From positions 1 to 57,281 of the forward strand of contig JBNGIQ010009063.1 of the NCBI GenBank assembly GCA_049999765.1: a stretch of DNA of 57,281 nt. Reading direction: 5' to 3'. Made by a program: the position numbers and the translations under genes. Shown here one piece after another: positions 20,225 through 32,300 of the stretch. The notes below the pieces were generated by a model. The model ran no database searches. It saw only the letters and a program-made list of their open reading frames with translations, and had not been told where the DNA came from. This DNA is from Phaeoceros laevis. Lineage: Eukaryota > Anthocerotophyta > Anthocerotopsida > Notothyladales. The number at the start of each line of letters is the position of its first letter. The first letter of the stretch is position 1.

Positions 20225-22131
20225 ATGGCCAGACTTTGGGAAAAGGCGCAGGTTCATCTGGGCTTGATCCTGCTGCAGAGCTTGTTCGCGGGCTACCAAA
20301 TCATTTCGCGAGTCGCCATCAATGACGGGCTCAGTGTTCTCATCTTCTCGCTGTACCGGAACTTGATAGCTTTAGCGCTGCTCGTCCCGGCTGCCATAGT
20401 CTTGGAAAGGTAAACAAAGCTCCAGCTTGCCGGTGTCGCTTCACAGTGCTGTGTTCGGTCTATTTTGTTGATGTGTCTTACCGGAGGCGGCAATGCCACC
20501 ATGCAGAAAGACTCGACCTCCTCTAACTTTGCGGCTACTGGGAAAGTTCTTCATCCTAGGATTCCTCGGGTGAGTGCCGCCTTCTGCGCTTTGGGTCTTT
20601 TGCAATTGTCAGTTCTACCTCTTGACTGCTGGACAGACTGGAATGCCGTTTGTGTACTCATCTTTTGTGTGGCGTTCAGAATTTTCGGTACTCCAATTTT
20701 CTTCCTCATTGCTGTGGGGCTCTCCTCTGCCGCATTTGGAGCGGCGTTTCAAAACATCACTCCCGTGGCCACGTTTATTGTGGCCGCTGCCTTGGGGTGA
20801 GTTTGTTTCTGATTATGTTTCAGGCTTGTGAGCAGCTCAGAAAGTTTCTGTTTTCCCTCTGCAGCTGGAGCTTACTGAAGGCATCTGTGCGAGGCACTGA
20901 AATGTAGTCCTGTCTGTCATATTACAGGGTTGAGGAGGTTAACTTCAAAAGACCAGATGGAAAAGCCAAGGTCGTTGGCACTTTGCTCTGCATGATAGGT
21001 GCTCTGACCATGTCTCTGTACAAAGGTCCAGCTCTTCTGAACAACCCATTCTCTGGCCTGGGGGCATATTATGACTCTTCGGCAGTGTGGATGCTGCTAA
21101 CTGTGAACGCCCCTTATGGGCAATGGGAAAGCCTCCGAGTAGGGGCTGGCTTTTCTAGTTGGCAAATGGCATCCGTGCTCTTGCTCCTCGTGGCCCTGAC
21201 TTGGGCATTTTACCTCACCTTACAGGTCAGTACGAGTGTTCTGTCCAGTTACGCCACCGACGTCAATTAACTTCCGGGTTGCACCTCGTTTAGCATGGAA
21301 CTCAGCTTGATGTCAACCATGACTGTGATGCAGGCGCCCATCCAGCAGGAGTACCCGGCCCCGACCACGATAATGGCCTTCACCTATTTTTTCGGCACTT
21401 TACAGTTTGCAGTTGCAGCTCTTTTATACGAAAGAGACATCTCGAGCTGGAAGCTGGAGTGGGGACCAGGGATTGCAGGCATCGCTTACTCGGTAAGGCT
21501 TCTCAACATTTTTCATTCATAACTTTTACCCCTCTCTCTCGTTGGTCCCAATTGTTTGCACTAGAAACGAACTTTGCTGACTAATTGCTACTTCATTTAA
21601 ATTTTCGCAGGCTATCGTTGCATCTGTCGTCTGTTACTCGCTCCAGGCATGGTGTGTCAAGGTTGGCGGGCCCCTGCTTACATCAGTATACATGCCCCTA
21701 CAGTCCTTCCTCGGTTTAGTCCTTGCTGTCATCATCCTGGGAGATACGCTTTACTTAGGAAGGTGAGTCCACTCACAAGGTGCCAGCTATTTCACAGTAT
21801 TGAGCATTTTGTGGATGGGTTAACCTGACCTGTGTGTTTTCTCATGCAGCATCCTTGGAGCCGTTGGCACAGTTCTGGGGCTCTACCTTGTGACTTGGGG
21901 TCGGTCAGAGGCCCTGCGGTTGAAAGCATTAGTGTTGCTGGCTGCGGCTGTCGATGAGGAGAAGGCAAACCGCTTGAGAAAAGACTCGGGTGATCTGTCT
22001 GCGCCGTTGCTACAGCAGGTGAGTGTGGCATACTGTATTTCGTCTGCTTGGCCTTTGAAAGTAGTGCTACCTGATGTGGACCTAATGCCTGCTGTTGCCT
22101 CCCTCCGTAACAGGAAGTAGGGCAACGTTGA
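20225..22131 (+). CDS. WAT1-related EamA transporter, copy A
   Basis: Multi-spanning membrane transporter of the plant drug/metabolite (UMAMIT/nodulin MtN21) family; substrates in the family include amino acids and auxin. Eight exons, 386 aa: 20225-20409, 20507-20569, 20680-20796, 20928-21225, 21334-21492, 21611-21762, 21850-22018, 22114-22131. Diagnostic segments are A-A-F-Q-N-I-T-P-V, V-V-G-T-L-L-C-M-I-G-A-L-T-M-S-L-Y-K-G-P, P-A-P-T-T-I, W-C-V-K-V-G-G-P-L and T-W-G-R-S-E-A-L-R. The last coding exon is only six codons. Exon order and phases match the copy at 25.4-27.5 kb exactly. The 424 bp after it (22132-22555) holds nothing recognisable except the GST promoter. Confidence 0.9.
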
Positions 22132-22555
22132 ATCCTCAAGGCTTCGGGCTTGGAAATTATTGGGGCGATGTTATGTTTCACCACACTAGTCTAGCACCCC
22201 TCTCCGTGATCTATTCCATCTCTTGGCAAGTCTCCTGCCAGAACAAAAAATGCGGAACTTGTTGAGTCTCACTCAACAGGCCTGTAACTTAGACGAACCA
22301 TTGATGCACTATTTGAACCGCGTAAGCGTGTGAACGGAAAATACCGCCCAGGCTGAAAAGTATGGAAGTAAAGGCTGGAAGGCTTTGGTATGTCTGCGCT
22401 GGATGGAGTGGCTGGAGTGCGCTGGATTTCCGCTGGAAACTAATCCATTTCCAGCTACAGCATTTTAGCGGCGTATAGACCCCAGCCACCCTTAACCATT
22501 TCAAGAACCGAGGTCTGGCCATCAGCAGGACTCTCCGTAATCTCTAGATTGATCA

Positions 22556-23324
22556 ATGGCACCTCCCAAGGTCTACGGTCTAGGCGGCAGCACCGGCAGG
22601 GTGCTAATCGCCTTGTTCGAAAAGGGTGTGGAGGATGTGGAGGTGGTGCCAGTGAGCCTCCAGACCAACGAGCACAAGAATGGCGATTTCCTCAAGCTAC
22701 AGCCCTTCGGAGCGGTGCCGGTCTACCAGGACGAGGATGTCACACTCTTCGGTGAGTGTGATCTCCTCCAGAAATGCCCTGCCCGATTGATTGCCTCATT
22801 CACTCCACTCCAGCTGGTGAGCTGCGGCTCAGATCCGCCAGTCTTCTAATGTGTTTGCAACTGCAGAATCGCGTGCCATTGTGAGATACATTGCGGAGCG
22901 GTATGCGGGGCAAGGGACTCCATTGTACGGGGAGAGCAGCCTGGATCGGGCCATGACAGATCAGTGGCTGGAAGTGGAGGCGCAGAACTTCAGCCCTGTG
23001 ATCTCCAAGCTGGTGTCTCAGCTACTGTTCGCCAAGTACCTGGGCCAGGACGAGCCCGACGCTAGGATCGTGGAGGAAAATTCGGTGAAGCTGGAGGCGG
23101 TGCTGGATGTCTACGAAGAGCATCTTTCCCGGCACAAATACCTGGCTGGCGATTTCTTCAGCCTCGCAGATCTGTCACACATCAGCTCCTTCCACTTCCT
23201 GGTCAATGTTGCGGCCAGATCGGAGCCCGTGACGAGCCGGAAGCACGTAGACGCCTGGTGGCAAGACATCTCGTCCCGCCCTTCGTGGAGGAAGGTTCAA
23301 GACCTCTTTGAAGCAAGCATGTAG
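22556..23324 (+). CDS. GSTF: Phi-class glutathione S-transferase
   Basis: Cytosolic glutathione transferase of the plant phi class, 217 aa from two exons (22556-22751, 22867-23324; phase-1 intron of 115 nt). The thioredoxin-fold N-terminus has G-G-S-T-G-R-V-L with the likely catalytic serine at S12. The glutathione-site segments are N-E-H-K-N-G-D-F, L-Q-P-F-G-A-V-P and F-E-S-R-A-I-V-R-Y-I. The all-helical C-terminal domain ends W-W-Q-D-I-S-S-R-P-S-W-R-K-V. Phi GSTs often have three exons; here only one intron is seen. It sits between two WAT1-like paralogues on the same strand. Confidence 0.92.
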
Positions 23325-25385
23325 GTATGTGCTCCATCTGCGGCCATTGGAAGAATCTTGACTGTTCGTTTGAGTCAACAAATTGTTGCCTCTGCTCCCA
23401 ATAAACACAAGTCTCAGGCTAACCTGTAGAATGTAGCAGCTGCTGAAATGGGACAGGCGAGAGCGCATCTCATTTCTGCAGCAGAAGAGTGTCGTCCATT
23501 CATCTCATGTGGACCTTATGTGTGACGGAAGTGAGGACTCCTCCATGTGGTTTTTACCCCGTCACACACCGGAAGTTCACACACTTCTTCCTCTAAGACT
23601 TCTTCTTCTCCATATGCTTTAGCTCTGGAATCTTGTGCTCTGGAACCGCACCAGAAAAGTGCGTTCTGTAGACATGAGTCACATGACTGTCTGCTTGAGT
23701 CATCCTCACCTGATAGCAGGAGCTTTATGCGTGCTATTCCTCGTGCCATTTATTGAATCACTTGAGAAAAGCAACTTTAGAAGGCCTCCAGTTGTCGTCA
23801 CCACGGTGGGTGAGCAATGGTCTCTTTCCATCAATGATTGCGTGAGAATTCGTGAGAGTTTGAGCAATCAGTGTGCACGTCTTTTTCACCAAAGTACTTC
23901 CTACGCGTTGTGACACATGTAGGTTTGCAGAAGCACCACGAGCTTGGAGTTCTTAGATGATGCTGGCCTGGCCTAATAGGTCATTTTAGGGTCTTTCAAA
24001 CAGCCCGGGTGTGTGTTGTCGTAACTGGGAGGACACCCTTTTGATATGTGAGGGACAGCACACACGTGCGGCCTGGCTGATGATCTCACACTATGGATTT
24101 CAGTTGTTTGGGATTTTGCGTGGTAGACTAGTCTACAATATTGATTCAACGCCATTGCGTGCTGCAGGGTGCAAACATGTGCACCGCATCTTGAAGGCAG
24201 CAGGAAACTCATGTTGTCGCAGACTGTAAAGAGAACAATACTAAGCGAAGCATGGTCTCCTAGCAGTAATCTACAGTACAAAGGCACATGTAAATCAGGC
24301 CACCAGCTGACAGATGTAGTGGAGCGGAACCATCTACAGCAAGAACCTGTGTCGATTATTTTGACAAGTCGTCAAAATATCAGTCTGAATTTGAACTTCA
24401 GACGTAGATATCTGGACTCTGGAGTCTGGACAGCCAGCTGCAATCTCCGCAATACACCAATAATGCACGTATGCAAAGCCTCCTTCCAGGACAAGGCTTT
24501 TCTGTGTCAAATGGCAGTGGTCACCGTCTTTTGTCTGTCTCCGTTTGCGGCTACGGCATGGCAGGCTCCAGCCCGGGTGGGGGCCCGCGCATGCCCAGCC
24601 GCAAAAAAGGCTCCCGCACGGCTTGTGTACATGTGACCGAGCGTCTACCGCTTCTGCTCCCCCCGGGCCCGTCGCCTTCCTTTTCCAACAAAGCAAAAAC
24701 AAACTGCTGACGCTGCTGCTACTGCTGCTAGCAATGTGCTTCCGCACTCTCTGTCTGATGCGGCCTGCCACCCACACTGCACTCTGTGGCTCCTACATGT
24801 GAGCTCTAGCAGCTAAGCTGCAGCTTTCGGGTTTTCGGAGGCACCGCCTACTTCGACACCTGTCATATTTTATTTATTTACGAATTAGGTCGAGAAGCTC
24901 TTCAGCGGCAGCTTCCTGATGCATATCGCCACGCTGGCAGCCCCTCCCAGTTCAATTTGTGGCCCGGACTATCACGGCTTCAATCTGGCAGGCGGCTCGT
25001 CTGAGCTTTGTGCGGTAGCCTCCTTGATTCATTGCTGAAGCAATTCCGAGAGGACCTCTCCTCTCCCCGCCGCTTTGTTGCGAGCGCAACTTAGCGGTTT
25101 CAGTTTCAAATTGCTGCTTGCAAGTGACTCTACAGATTCGTAGGGAATGCTTGATAGAAGCTGAATTCGAGGCTGTGGGACTTAGATGAGCTCGCGCGCA
25201 GTCGCGACGGTCACTTCCAGTAATGATGTGGCTGTGATGAGTGAGCATTGAGGCCCGTGCCGGAATTGAGCTTGCCCTGCTGTGTGCTTTCGAGAATCCG
25301 CCCCTCACAATTCGTACAGCTAGATTGGTCTGCTGCTAAAAAAATTGGAGCTCCCGGGGAGCGGAAAATCGCGGAGCTCTGCAAT
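23325..25385. other. Gene-less stretch, about 2 kb
   Basis: Between the GST and the second WAT1-like gene. Frames up to 155 codons exist on both strands (for example near 24.2-24.8 kb) but overlap each other and show no known family, so I treat them as chance. A short CTG-rich run lies at about 24702-24733. Promoter of the next gene is presumably the last few hundred bases. Confidence 0.4.
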
Positions 25386-27532
25386 ATGGCCAATAATTTA
25401 TTGGACAAGCTGCGGTTGCCTCTAGTGCTTGTTCTTTGCCAGAGCGTGTTTGCGGGAATGGTGGTCATATCTCGTGTGGCACTCAACAACGGCGTCGATA
25501 TCCTGGTTTACAACTTCTATAGATGCGCAATTGCTCTTGTGGTGCTTGTTCCAGCTGCTACTTGTTTGGAGAGGTGAGTTTCAGCCGGCCGGGTGCATCA
25601 GTTTCAAGTTGCCAATCAGTCTGCGTCCTCATTAGTTTCAAGTTGCCAATCCTCTGCATTCTTGCCACTTCAGGCTGGCACACTTGAGATTAGGTTGCGA
25701 GTTCATCTGTTTTAAATAGAATCCTGAATTGACATCAGGAAGCATGGCTTGGCTTTGGGGCTTCAGATCTCTCTGCCGACTTCTTCTCTAGAGATAATAG
25801 AAGGAAGCAGGCCTTGCGCTTCTTTTGCAAGCTGACCTCACCTCTTGTGTCTGGTTCTGAACAGGAAAACTGCACCTCCTTTGAACGCAAGAATACTGCT
25901 GCGGATTTTCCTTCTGGCTCTCCTGGGGTAAGTACCTCCCCTTTTCAAGACTTGTGATTTCTGAACGCTGCTGACGAAGGAGTACTAGAGTGATTCACAA
26001 TTGCAGTTTGCTCTTGTGGCCATGTAATATGTCCAAAAGCTCCTCCTCCTCCTCTTCTGACAATTTCTTCCGGAGCATTTGCAGGCTCACCGGTTCGCAG
26101 TCTTGCTTTCTCTTGGGAATACAGCTGACGTCGGCCTCATTCGCGGCAACGTTTCAGAATGTTGTCCCCGTGTTCACATTTGTTATTGCGCTTGTAATGA
26201 GGTGAGCCACTTGCGATGGCAAGTTGTTAAGAAGTGACAGGCTTCGCTTCGTGGATTGCTGAAGGAAGCATTGATTCTGCAGGGTTGAGGAAGTCCATCT
26301 AAGACGAAGGGACGGATGGGCAAAACTCTCTGGCACAATCTTGTGTATGGGCGGTGCAATGACGATGTCCTTATACAAGGGCCCAACTCTATTAGGCATG
26401 GGAGAATTTTTTTATGGTGGACAAGTTGCTTTGTCGGGCATGGAGCCAAACATCCATGTATACGGAGAAACCTTCGCTCACACGATGGCCTTCCTCGGGA
26501 CACTAGGTTTGGAGGAGTGGGAAGTGGGCACGCTAGTTCTTGTTATCGGCTACTGTATGTGGTCTCTGTATCTCACTTTTCAGGTCATTGGAATCTTCAC
26601 CCCCGTTCCTTGTAGACATGCATGTCCTCTTCCAGAATGTTTCAAATGATAGAAACTTCAGTCCTAAGTAGTGTTCTGACGAAGCTTACCGTGATTGCCG
26701 CCCTCGCAGGTTCCAGTTTTGAAGGAATACCCTGCACCGCTCACCATCACCATGATCACCTACATTTTTGCGGCATTGCAGTTTTTTGTCGTAGTACTAG
26801 TAACACATGAGAGCAGCAGATCAACTTGGACATTGCAGTGGGGGCCTCAGGTGCTTTGTGTCCTGTACGCGGTAAGCGAGGACTTGTGCTCAGTGCAATG
26901 GAAAGGCTTGAAATCCAGGCAGTTGGTAGAAAAACCGACTGAATTGAACTCATTCCGGCTGTCTATCAGGGCATTATGTCTTCTGGCTTCAACTACACTG
27001 TCCAGACGTGGTGCATCAAGACAGGCGGGCCTCTCCTTACGGCAGCTTTCATGCCTGTCCAATGCGTGGTTGCCCTGGCCCTCGCAGTGGTGTTTCTGGG
27101 CGACCAACTCTTCTTGGGAAGGTCAGTCTCACCGTTCAGTTGGTCTACCGGCAGGTCACTGGAAATTTAATGCTTAGAGTAAGACACTAATTTTCCTTCT
27201 TGTTGTGTGCCTGCAGCTGCGTTGGAGGAATCGTGATAGTTATAGGCCTCTACCTTGTAGTTTGGGGCAGAGCGGAAGCTCTTCGTTTCCAAACAATGAA
27301 GGACAGCACAGATCTAGAGAAGGCCTTGAGTAGAATTCAGTCCTTCTCCGGCGGTCTTACTACACCATTCCTTCAGGAAGTAAGTTCCGGTCCAATGCAA
27401 GGTGCAAAGTACGGAGTGTGAGTGCAGTTTTTGGTTATCATGAACTCTACATATCAACCCGGTACTATTGCGCAGGACAAAGCTCCAAACATTCCATCTG
27501 AGCGGGTGGGAAGTCCTGCACCTGGCGCTTGA
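25386..27532 (+). CDS. WAT1-related EamA transporter, copy B
   Basis: Paralogue of the gene at 20.2 kb with the same eight-exon structure and phases, 400 aa: 25386-25573, 25865-25927, 26085-26201, 26283-26583, 26710-26871, 26970-27121, 27217-27379, 27476-27532. Exons 2, 3 and 6 have identical lengths in both copies. Segments include L-V-L-C-Q-S-V-F-A-G, A-T-F-Q-N-V-V-P-V-F-T-F, C-M-G-G-A-M-T-M-S-L-Y-K-G-P, K-E-Y-P-A-P-L-T-I and V-W-G-R-A-E-A-L-R. Its C-terminal exon is longer (18 codons). A local duplication with the GST in between best explains the pair. Confidence 0.9.
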
Positions 27533-28417
27533 CGACACTATGCCCGACATTTGCAGCACCACGACACGGAAGATTTTGCCACCTACTGGCAAGATATCAT
27601 TGTCCTTGTCAATCTGCTCTCTTCTACATTGGAAGTTGAGAGGAAGGGTCCACCACTTTCTGATGAGCATGTAGACTATGTACAACGAAGCAGAGGTTGG
27701 CGTGCTGCCACTGGTGCATCCCTAGACAGTCCTCGGGTTTTCACTCGGGAGGCTGCCTCGTCACATCAGTCATAAAGACAGGTGTCTTTTGTTCTGTATC
27801 ATAATTCAGTAATTTTCATGGCTCGTTGCCGGTCTGACTAATTCAGGGTCCAAGATCTCGATCCTGCTGAAGGACAAGGCGCCCTTGTCGGGCCCCTGTT
27901 TTGTGCGGGGTGACTGAGATGAGTATGGAGCACAATCCACATGCAAAGACAAAATTATCCGCACGGCCTGAGTCAAAGTTACAGTATCGGCAATCGGTAA
28001 ATTGTGGAGAAAATGTTCCATCTACTTGGTGGATTGAAGGTGAAGCTTCCTTGGTGGATTGAAGTTACGGAAGGTTGAGCACAAAACCTGCCTTCAGGTT
28101 CCAACGGCTGCTCTCAGTGGTTCTGTGTTGCAAGATGAGAAGGCACTTCCTTCTAGCATATTCAACCGATTGGGTCTTTCCAGAAGCCATCTACCTCCGG
28201 CATTCAGATTCATTGAAACTCAAGCGTGAATTTCCAATAATCTGGTATTTCCGAAAGGAAGGCTACCTTGTTGTCCTTTCTCAAAATCATGCAATGTGTA
28301 CAGCCTACACCCAAGAAAGATGACAGTTCATCAAACAAACTTGAAGTAGGCTGTAGAGTAAAATAGGCAGCAGAGGACCTGGGCAAAGCTGCCAGCAAAC
28401 AATTCTCTTTTGGCGTC
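27533..28417. other. Gene-less stretch with a small direct repeat
   Basis: 3' flank of the transporter. Near 28020-28070, CTTGGTGGATTGAAG occurs twice about 30 bp apart. No gene recognised. Confidence 0.4.
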
Positions 28418-28876
28418 TGGTGTCAAGATGGCTCGGATGATGGATGTGGTGGAAATGCGTCAGTTGGCAATTTTTTGCCGCAAATCGATGCACACGGTGT
28501 GCGTCCCGTACAACGATGTCCCTCTTGTCAGTTGACCCTTGACATGATCTCCGTAGAAGAGTGGCAGGCGCTGCACATTCGCAAGTTTTTCGTCACCAGC
28601 AGAGGTGTGCCATCGGGAGTGTTCAAGAGACCAAACGCCAAAGCTAGATTCTCAGCATGCCCACACAGTCGATCTTCCTACACGTCCTCAGGCACTGGCT
28701 TCAACACCAGCTTGGTGTGTGGCAAGTGGTTTCCTTCCTCCTTCAAACGTTCATTTGTGCTCCCAACCTTGCACGAAAGGTCATCCCCTTCTTCCCCCAC
28801 AAATGTATGCACCTGCTTGTTCACCTCAATGCCTGCCACTGCAGGTTTCTTCTTAGCTCCTGCCAAGTTTCTCAGC
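28418..28876 (-). pseudogene. Inverted fragment of the PPR-DYW 3' end
   Basis: On the minus strand it matches 15383-15885 (DYW domain plus 3' flank) at roughly 90 percent by eye: K-K-P-A-V-A-G-I-E-V-N-K-Q-V-H-T-F, then L-C-V-W-type frameshifted sequence, C-G-H-A-E reading as a shifted frame, and the 3' flank words GAGCCATCTTGACACCAG. It has an internal stop after P-V-P-E-D-V, a frameshift after the C-x-x-C-H region, and a deletion of about 40-55 bp that removes the terminal C-S-C-K-G-R-H segment. It has no PPR repeats. It is a recent truncated, non-functional copy. Confidence 0.88.
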
Positions 28877-29367
28877 CTAGTAGGCTACTAGCCCGGGTGC
28901 CGGGTCGGGGGGATGGCTGAGCCGGGTGGAGGACCCCCTTTTGTGCACCATATGGTTATTGTACAATTCTCATGTCCTCAAGGAGCCGTTATTGCATGAA
29001 ACGTCCGACGGAAAATGTAAGTCATGTATGGACGTTAGAGTCTTTCCACGCCGTGTTGGAACTCATCACAGCCTGCACGCAACGGGATGGACCTGTGCTT
29101 TTTCCGACGCGCTTCTCCTAACCCGTTCATAGCCATGGCGGAATTGAGATGTCCTGCCTGTGTGGCCGTTAGTCGACCGAATACTCGTTCTACTGCGGTC
29201 GCCTGTGCCACAAGAAGTAGGATAATCTGCAGGCTGTGCTTACACTCCAGTGCTGAGAATGGTGGGACAGCAGGCGGGAACAGGCAGGACCTTCTTATCT
29301 GCAACTTCAGCGCCTGGAGGGTCCCTTGGCACAGCAGATGCCCTACTACGTGCAGCTGAGGCTGTGA
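28877..29367. other. Region upstream of the second PPR gene
   Basis: Presumed promoter and 5' UTR. A 90-codon frame starting at 29087 runs up to 29359 with a basic, Cys-rich sequence that could be an organelle presequence, but I could not join it to the PPR frame with a splice. Confidence 0.35.
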
Positions 29368-32300
29368 ATGGCGTTGCTGACACAGGAAGCACTGGGCCTG
29401 CAAACAATTGGCACACCACGGCACTCAGTCTTCTGGCACAGGGGAAGAGCTCTGGGAATGAACAATCAAAGCAAGGTTGTGTCAGATCCTCAGCACCAGA
29501 CTGCTCCAGATAGGTCACAACTGTCGTGGCTTGCAAGCACTAGTCAACCAGGCGTTGACCCTCAAATTTTCCGTAAGGAAGGACAGCTGGACAGGGCTGT
29601 GGATGCCCTGCTGCTGATGGAGCAGGAGGGTAGTGTTCCTTCGATTACGATGTACAGGTCTGTTTTGAAGGCATGCGCAGCTAGGAAGGCCCTGGCTCAG
29701 GCTAAGTTAGTGTATGCTCACCTGGCCAAGCATGGTTTAGAGTCCAACAAATTTCTTGGTGAATATGTGGTGAGCACGATGGTGAAATGCGGTGGCCTTG
29801 GAGATGCAATGAAAGTATTTCACAGGTTGCCAAAGCGGACTGTGTTCTCGTGGACAGCTGTGATTGCCGGCCACACTACATGTGGGCAATGTGAGGAGGC
29901 ACTGAAAGTGTACCAGTGTATGCAAGAACAAGGTGTGGCTCCAAATGCTTTTACCTTGGTCAGCTTGCTAAAGGCGTGCGGTAACATGGCCGATCTAAAA
30001 GAGGGCAAGCGCATCCATTCAGAGGTGTTAAAGTATGGGTTAGAAATGGAGTTGTTTGTAGGCAATACACTGGTGGACATGTATGGTAAGTGTGGGAGCA
30101 TTGTGGATGCCCATGAAGTGTTTGCTAGGTTGACTCAGCGCGATGTAGTGTCATGGAATGTGATGCTAGCGGCTTTCGTTCTTCATGGCCAAGCAGAGGA
30201 GGCTTTACAGCTCTATGAGCGAATGGGGAAGGAGGGTGTAAGTGCAGATACTCGAACCTTTGTAAGCGTCCTCCAAGCATGTGGCATGCTTGCAGGGGCG
30301 GATGACCATGGAGTGGCAAATGGTCTATCCAGCAAAATAAGGGCCTTAAACTTGGGAAGGAAATTACACGCTGAGACTCAGAGGAAAGGCTACAGTTCAC
30401 ATCTCTTTGTTGCTAGCAGCCTCATAAGTATGTTTGGAAAATGTGGGAGCATTGTGGAAGCACAGGTTGTGTTTGATGAATTGTCCCAGCGTGATGTGGT
30501 CGTATGGACTGCACTGATCAATGTATACGTGGAGCAGGGTCAGGGAGAAAAGTCTTTGAGGCTGTATGCGCAGATGTGCGCGGAAGGTGCAAGTCCAAAC
30601 TCTGGGACCGTGGTGAGTGCTCTCCAAGCCTGCGGCATGCTTGCAGAGAAGGAAGACCATGGTGGTAAGGATGTGCAAGCCTCGAAATGCAAGGCTTTGG
30701 AAATGGGTAAGGCAATACATACTTATGCTCGGAAGAAGGGCTTCAATTCAGATGTCTCTGTTAGTAATACGCTCATTAGCATGTATGGGAAGTGTGGGAA
30801 TATTGTGGAAGCACAAAGGGTGTTTGATGGGTTGGCTACCAGTGACGTGGTTTCATGGAATGCAATGCTTGCAGCATATGTTGAGCATAGCCAGGCAGAT
30901 AAGGCTTTCCAGTTGTACAGACAAATGCAGAAGCAGGGCCCAAGTCCAGATACCTGGACCTTTGTCAGCATTCTTCAGGCATGCAACATGCTAGCAGAGC
31001 AGGGGAAAGATGCTGTTGTAGATGGGAGGCCTGTGATGGTGACCTCTCTTGAGCAAGGGAGAGCAATACACGCTGACATTACAAGGAACAGCAGCAATTT
31101 AGATGTTTTTGTTGGTAATGGCCTCATCAGTATGTATGGCAAGTGCGGGAGCATAGCTGATGCGCAGAAAGTGTTTGGTGAGCTGTCTAAATGTGATGTG
31201 GTCTCATGGAACACAATGCTTGCACTGTATGTTGGACAGGGTGAAGCAGAAGCGACCTTGCACCTGTATGATAGAATGTTGCAGGAAGGTGTATGCCCAG
31301 ATGATCGTACATTTGTAAGTGCACTGCAAGCATGTGGCATGCTCGCTGAGAAGGAAGAGGATGTTCTGGTGGATGGGCAGTTCTTGAAAATCGCATGTCT
31401 AGAAATGGGTAAGACTATACAAGCTGATGTGCAGAAGCACGGCCACGGTGCAGATATGTTTGTTTGTAACACGCTTGTAAGTATGTACGGAAAGTGTGGA
31501 AGCATTGTGGATGCAAAGAACTCGTTTGACGGTTTGCCCCAACGTGGTGTGGTGTCATGGAATGCGATGCTTGTGGCATACTTGGAGCAGCACCAAGCAG
31601 AAAAGGCCTTACAACTCTATGAACAGATGCAGGGGGAAGGCGTAAGTCCTAATGAAAGGACGTGTTTAAGTATACTCCAAGTGTGCAGCAGGTTTGCAGA
31701 GGAGGAGTATCATCTTATACTGGATGGGCAGTCTTTGAAGGGCCAGAGTCTGGAAATGGGGAAGACTATACATTCCTATGCTCACAAGAAGGGCTACGAC
31801 TTGGATGTGCTTATTAGCAACCACCTCATAAATCATTATGGAAAGTGTGGGAGCATATTGGATGCCCAAACCGTGTTTAGTGAGATGCCCCATCGTGATG
31901 TGGGGTCGTGGAATGCAATGCTCGTCACATATGTCAAGCACGACCAAGCTCAGAAAGCTTGCGAGTTATTTGATAAAATGCGGGAGAGTGGTGCAAGTCC
32001 AGATAAGGGGAGCTTCGCTATAGCATTCCAGGCCTGTTGCATATTAGCAGACAAGGAAGCAGCAGTAACAGTGGATTGGCATCTCACAAAAGAGAAGACT
32101 CTAAAACGAGTTAAGAGGATGCATAATGATGCCCGAGACAAGAACTATGACTCAGATGTATTTATCGGTAGCAGCCTTGTTACTGTCTATGGGAAGTGTG
32201 GGAGCATTGCAGACGCACAGAGTTTATTTGATAGGTTGTCCCACGCTGATGTAGTGGCTTGGACTGCATTAATTGCAGTCTACGTTGAGCTGGGCCAAGC

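Noticed and set aside
24334-24777. Minus-strand frame of 147 codons and plus-strand frames overlapping it
   Set aside because: Low-complexity (Ser and CTG-rich) and mutually overlapping with no known motif; likely chance.
28475-28891. Plus-strand frame of 138 codons at 28.5 kb
   Set aside because: It is antisense to the DYW fragment; the coding similarity is on the minus strand.
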